Below, in pieces: positions 63,248 to 64,000 of a stretch of 64,000 bases of DNA (the first letter of the stretch is position 1; every line of letters begins with the position of its first letter). The translations under genes and the position numbers were made by a program. Source of the stretch: Crocosphaera sp. UHCC 0190 (GTDB lineage: Bacteria > Cyanobacteriota > Cyanobacteriia > Cyanobacteriales > Microcystaceae); assembly GCF_034932065.1 (NCBI RefSeq), contig NZ_JAYGHP010000003.1, forward strand, positions 1 to 64,000. The letters are read 5' to 3'. Below the pieces are notes generated by a model, which was not told the origin of the DNA, ran no database searches, and saw only the letters and a list, made by a program, of their open reading frames with translations.

Positions 63248-63370
63248 AGCCCTAACCCTAAAGGGTTGGGCTATAGGAACAAAGCCCGCCTGCGCGGGCT
63301 ATTCCGACAAATTATTAATATTTGAGCCTGCCTAGGCAGGCTTCGTTCCTATCGCTCCAGGCTTCAGCCT
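63248..63370. repeat. Nested palindromic repeat block
   Basis: A hairpin AGCCC-AACCCT/AGGGTT-GGGCT (63248-63272) is followed by an 80-bp inverted repeat with outer arms ATAGGAACAAAGCC (63273-63286) and GGCTTCGTTCCTAT (63339-63352, 13 of 14 pairs), which encloses two smaller palindromes: AGCCCGC/GCGGGCT (63283-63300) and AGCCTGCCTAGGCAGGCT (63325-63342). AGGC/GCCT at 63359-63370 closes the block. Such compound elements are dispersed in cyanobacterial genomes. Confidence 0.8.
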
Positions 63371-63484
63371 ACGAGCATTTCAAAAGAATGAAATAGCCCT
63401 GCTAAAAACCTTAAAAGCTCCCCAAATAGGTAGCCAATTTTTCTAAATCCTAAAGTATGTTTTTTGTGAGAATTTTATGAAAAT

Positions 63485-64000
63485 CTAAGCATGAATGACT
63501 TGATTTTTAGGATTAACTAAACGCAAGAGTTTTTGTTTAATTTGGGCATCTACTAATTCCCATTTCAACTTAGTATAATCGCTGTCATCATTGCCGCCGC
63601 CAAAAAAGCCCATGGAAATCTCAAAGCCACCAGCCATCTCTCTACCGCCACCATAATAACGCCCTTGAGCATCTTTTCCTAAAGCTTCTTTGAGAAATTC
63701 ATCGGGATCTAGGGTGAGTTTATTGGTGCGTAAAGAACCGATCACTACTTCAATTTCATGCTCTTGGTCATGGATAATACCATAAACCAAGGCGGTGTGA
63801 ATATTCTCTTCAGTTACTAGAAAATCGGCTGCTTGGGGAATGGCATCTCGATCTTCATATCTTAAGTAACCCACCCCCGCAATGGAGAAATTGTTTTGAA
63901 TGAAACGGTTTTTCAGCGATCGCTCGATCACATCCATTACCCGACCCGATCGCGCTGATTGTAGCACTGAATTGAGTAATTGGGGATCATAAACACGGGA
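63485..64000 (-). CDS. DHH/DHHA1 phosphoesterase-like protein, C-terminal part
   Basis: The frame runs open to the right edge of the window, so the N-terminal part is missing; 172 residues are visible. YYGGGREMAGGFEI near the end resembles the DHHA1 glycine motif of nanoRNase/pAp phosphatase-like proteins, and ADFLVTEENIHTALVYGII fits the strand before it. A terminal tail (QIKQKLLRLVNP) follows. The DHH motif itself would lie outside the window. GTG 63967 is not a real start, because coding sequence continues upstream. Confidence 0.75.
   Translation of the reverse strand, partial: SRVYDPQLLNSVLQSARSGRVMDVIERSLKNRFIQNNFSIAGVGYLRYEDRDAIPQAADFLVTEENIHTALVYGIIHDQEHEIEVVIGSLRTNKLTLDPDEFLKEALGKDAQGRYYGGGREMAGGFEISMGFFGGGNDDSDYTKLKWELVDAQIKQKLLRLVNPKNQVIHA

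Larger units (their letters stand above)
63069..63484. other. 416-bp intergenic region rich in repeats
   Basis: Holds a short CTGCCTC tandem repeat (63076-63093) and a block of nested palindromes (63248-63370). No open frame with a ribosome-binding site was seen. Nothing else recognised. Confidence 0.5.

Overview
The window reads as chromosomal DNA of a unicellular, low-GC cyanobacterium, probably of the Cyanothece/Crocosphaera type. The evidence is plastocyanin and cytochrome c6 (petE, petJ), a small high-light-inducible protein next to a Psb34-like peptide, a PetL-like peptide, cyAbrB, DUF2808, DUF3143 and other cyanobacteria-typical families, PEP-CTERM proteins, and frequent GCGATCGC (HIP1) octamers. 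The genus is an inference; no rRNA or tRNA gene was seen.

Layout. 1-126: tail of a TnpB-type transposase with its terminal hairpin. 179-7593 (minus): ligA followed 2 bp later by a 1792-aa Ser/Thr kinase-AAA-GAF-histidine kinase hybrid. 7858-12276 (plus): two tandem MscS channels, a HAD phosphatase and metK. 12392-16673: small regulatory, TPR, thioredoxin-fold, J-domain and DUF3143 genes. 16753-16936: a candidate stand-alone RNA with promoter-like box and terminator. 16976-20326: cyAbrB, Rrf2 regulator, GFA-fold protein, cbiB, DUF2808. 20470-23540: a peptide/nickel-type ABC substrate-binding protein and permease, separated by a palindromic element and a decayed toxin-antitoxin pair. 24376-29526: dehydrogenase, M42 peptidase and membrane-protein operon, then an ABC exporter. 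29653-32586: photosynthesis block: hliC, a Psb34-like gene with an HLR1-type site, csaB, and divergent petE/petJ with duplicated operator-like dyads over both promoters. 32667-37519: TPR protein, recJ, and an ECF sigma/anti-sigma/Spy-like envelope-stress module. 38321-45745: a structured RNA candidate, orphan ParA, and three tandem FHA-GGDEF-EAL proteins. 45914-49577: GAF protein, a histone-deacetylase-family gene, and a tandem duplication that left one intact and one truncated PEP-CTERM gene plus a scar of the deacetylase gene; then petL. 49649-59873: aroB, a third MscS channel, a pentapeptide-repeat protein with a hydrophobic insert, a GHL10 glycosidase-like protein, DUF4010, UPF0284/CobT-like and glcD. 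59926-64000: two small coiled-coil tail-anchored proteins, bioB-bioY, lspA, a palindrome-rich gap, and the C-terminal part of a DHH phosphoesterase.

Common threads. Genes for photosynthetic electron carriers and photosystem II assembly sit together at 29.6-32.6 kb and carry recognisable control sites. Signalling genes are rich (hybrid kinase, response regulator, ECF sigma pair, three c-di-GMP proteins). Intergenic DNA holds a family of short palindromes with GTAGGG/CCCTAC ends, often placed at gene 3' ends, and a second 63-bp inverted-repeat element in two copies. The most interesting spots are the petE/petJ operator pair, the deacetylase/PEP-CTERM duplication scar, the two unassigned RNA candidates, and the degenerate third member of the FHA-GGDEF-EAL array.
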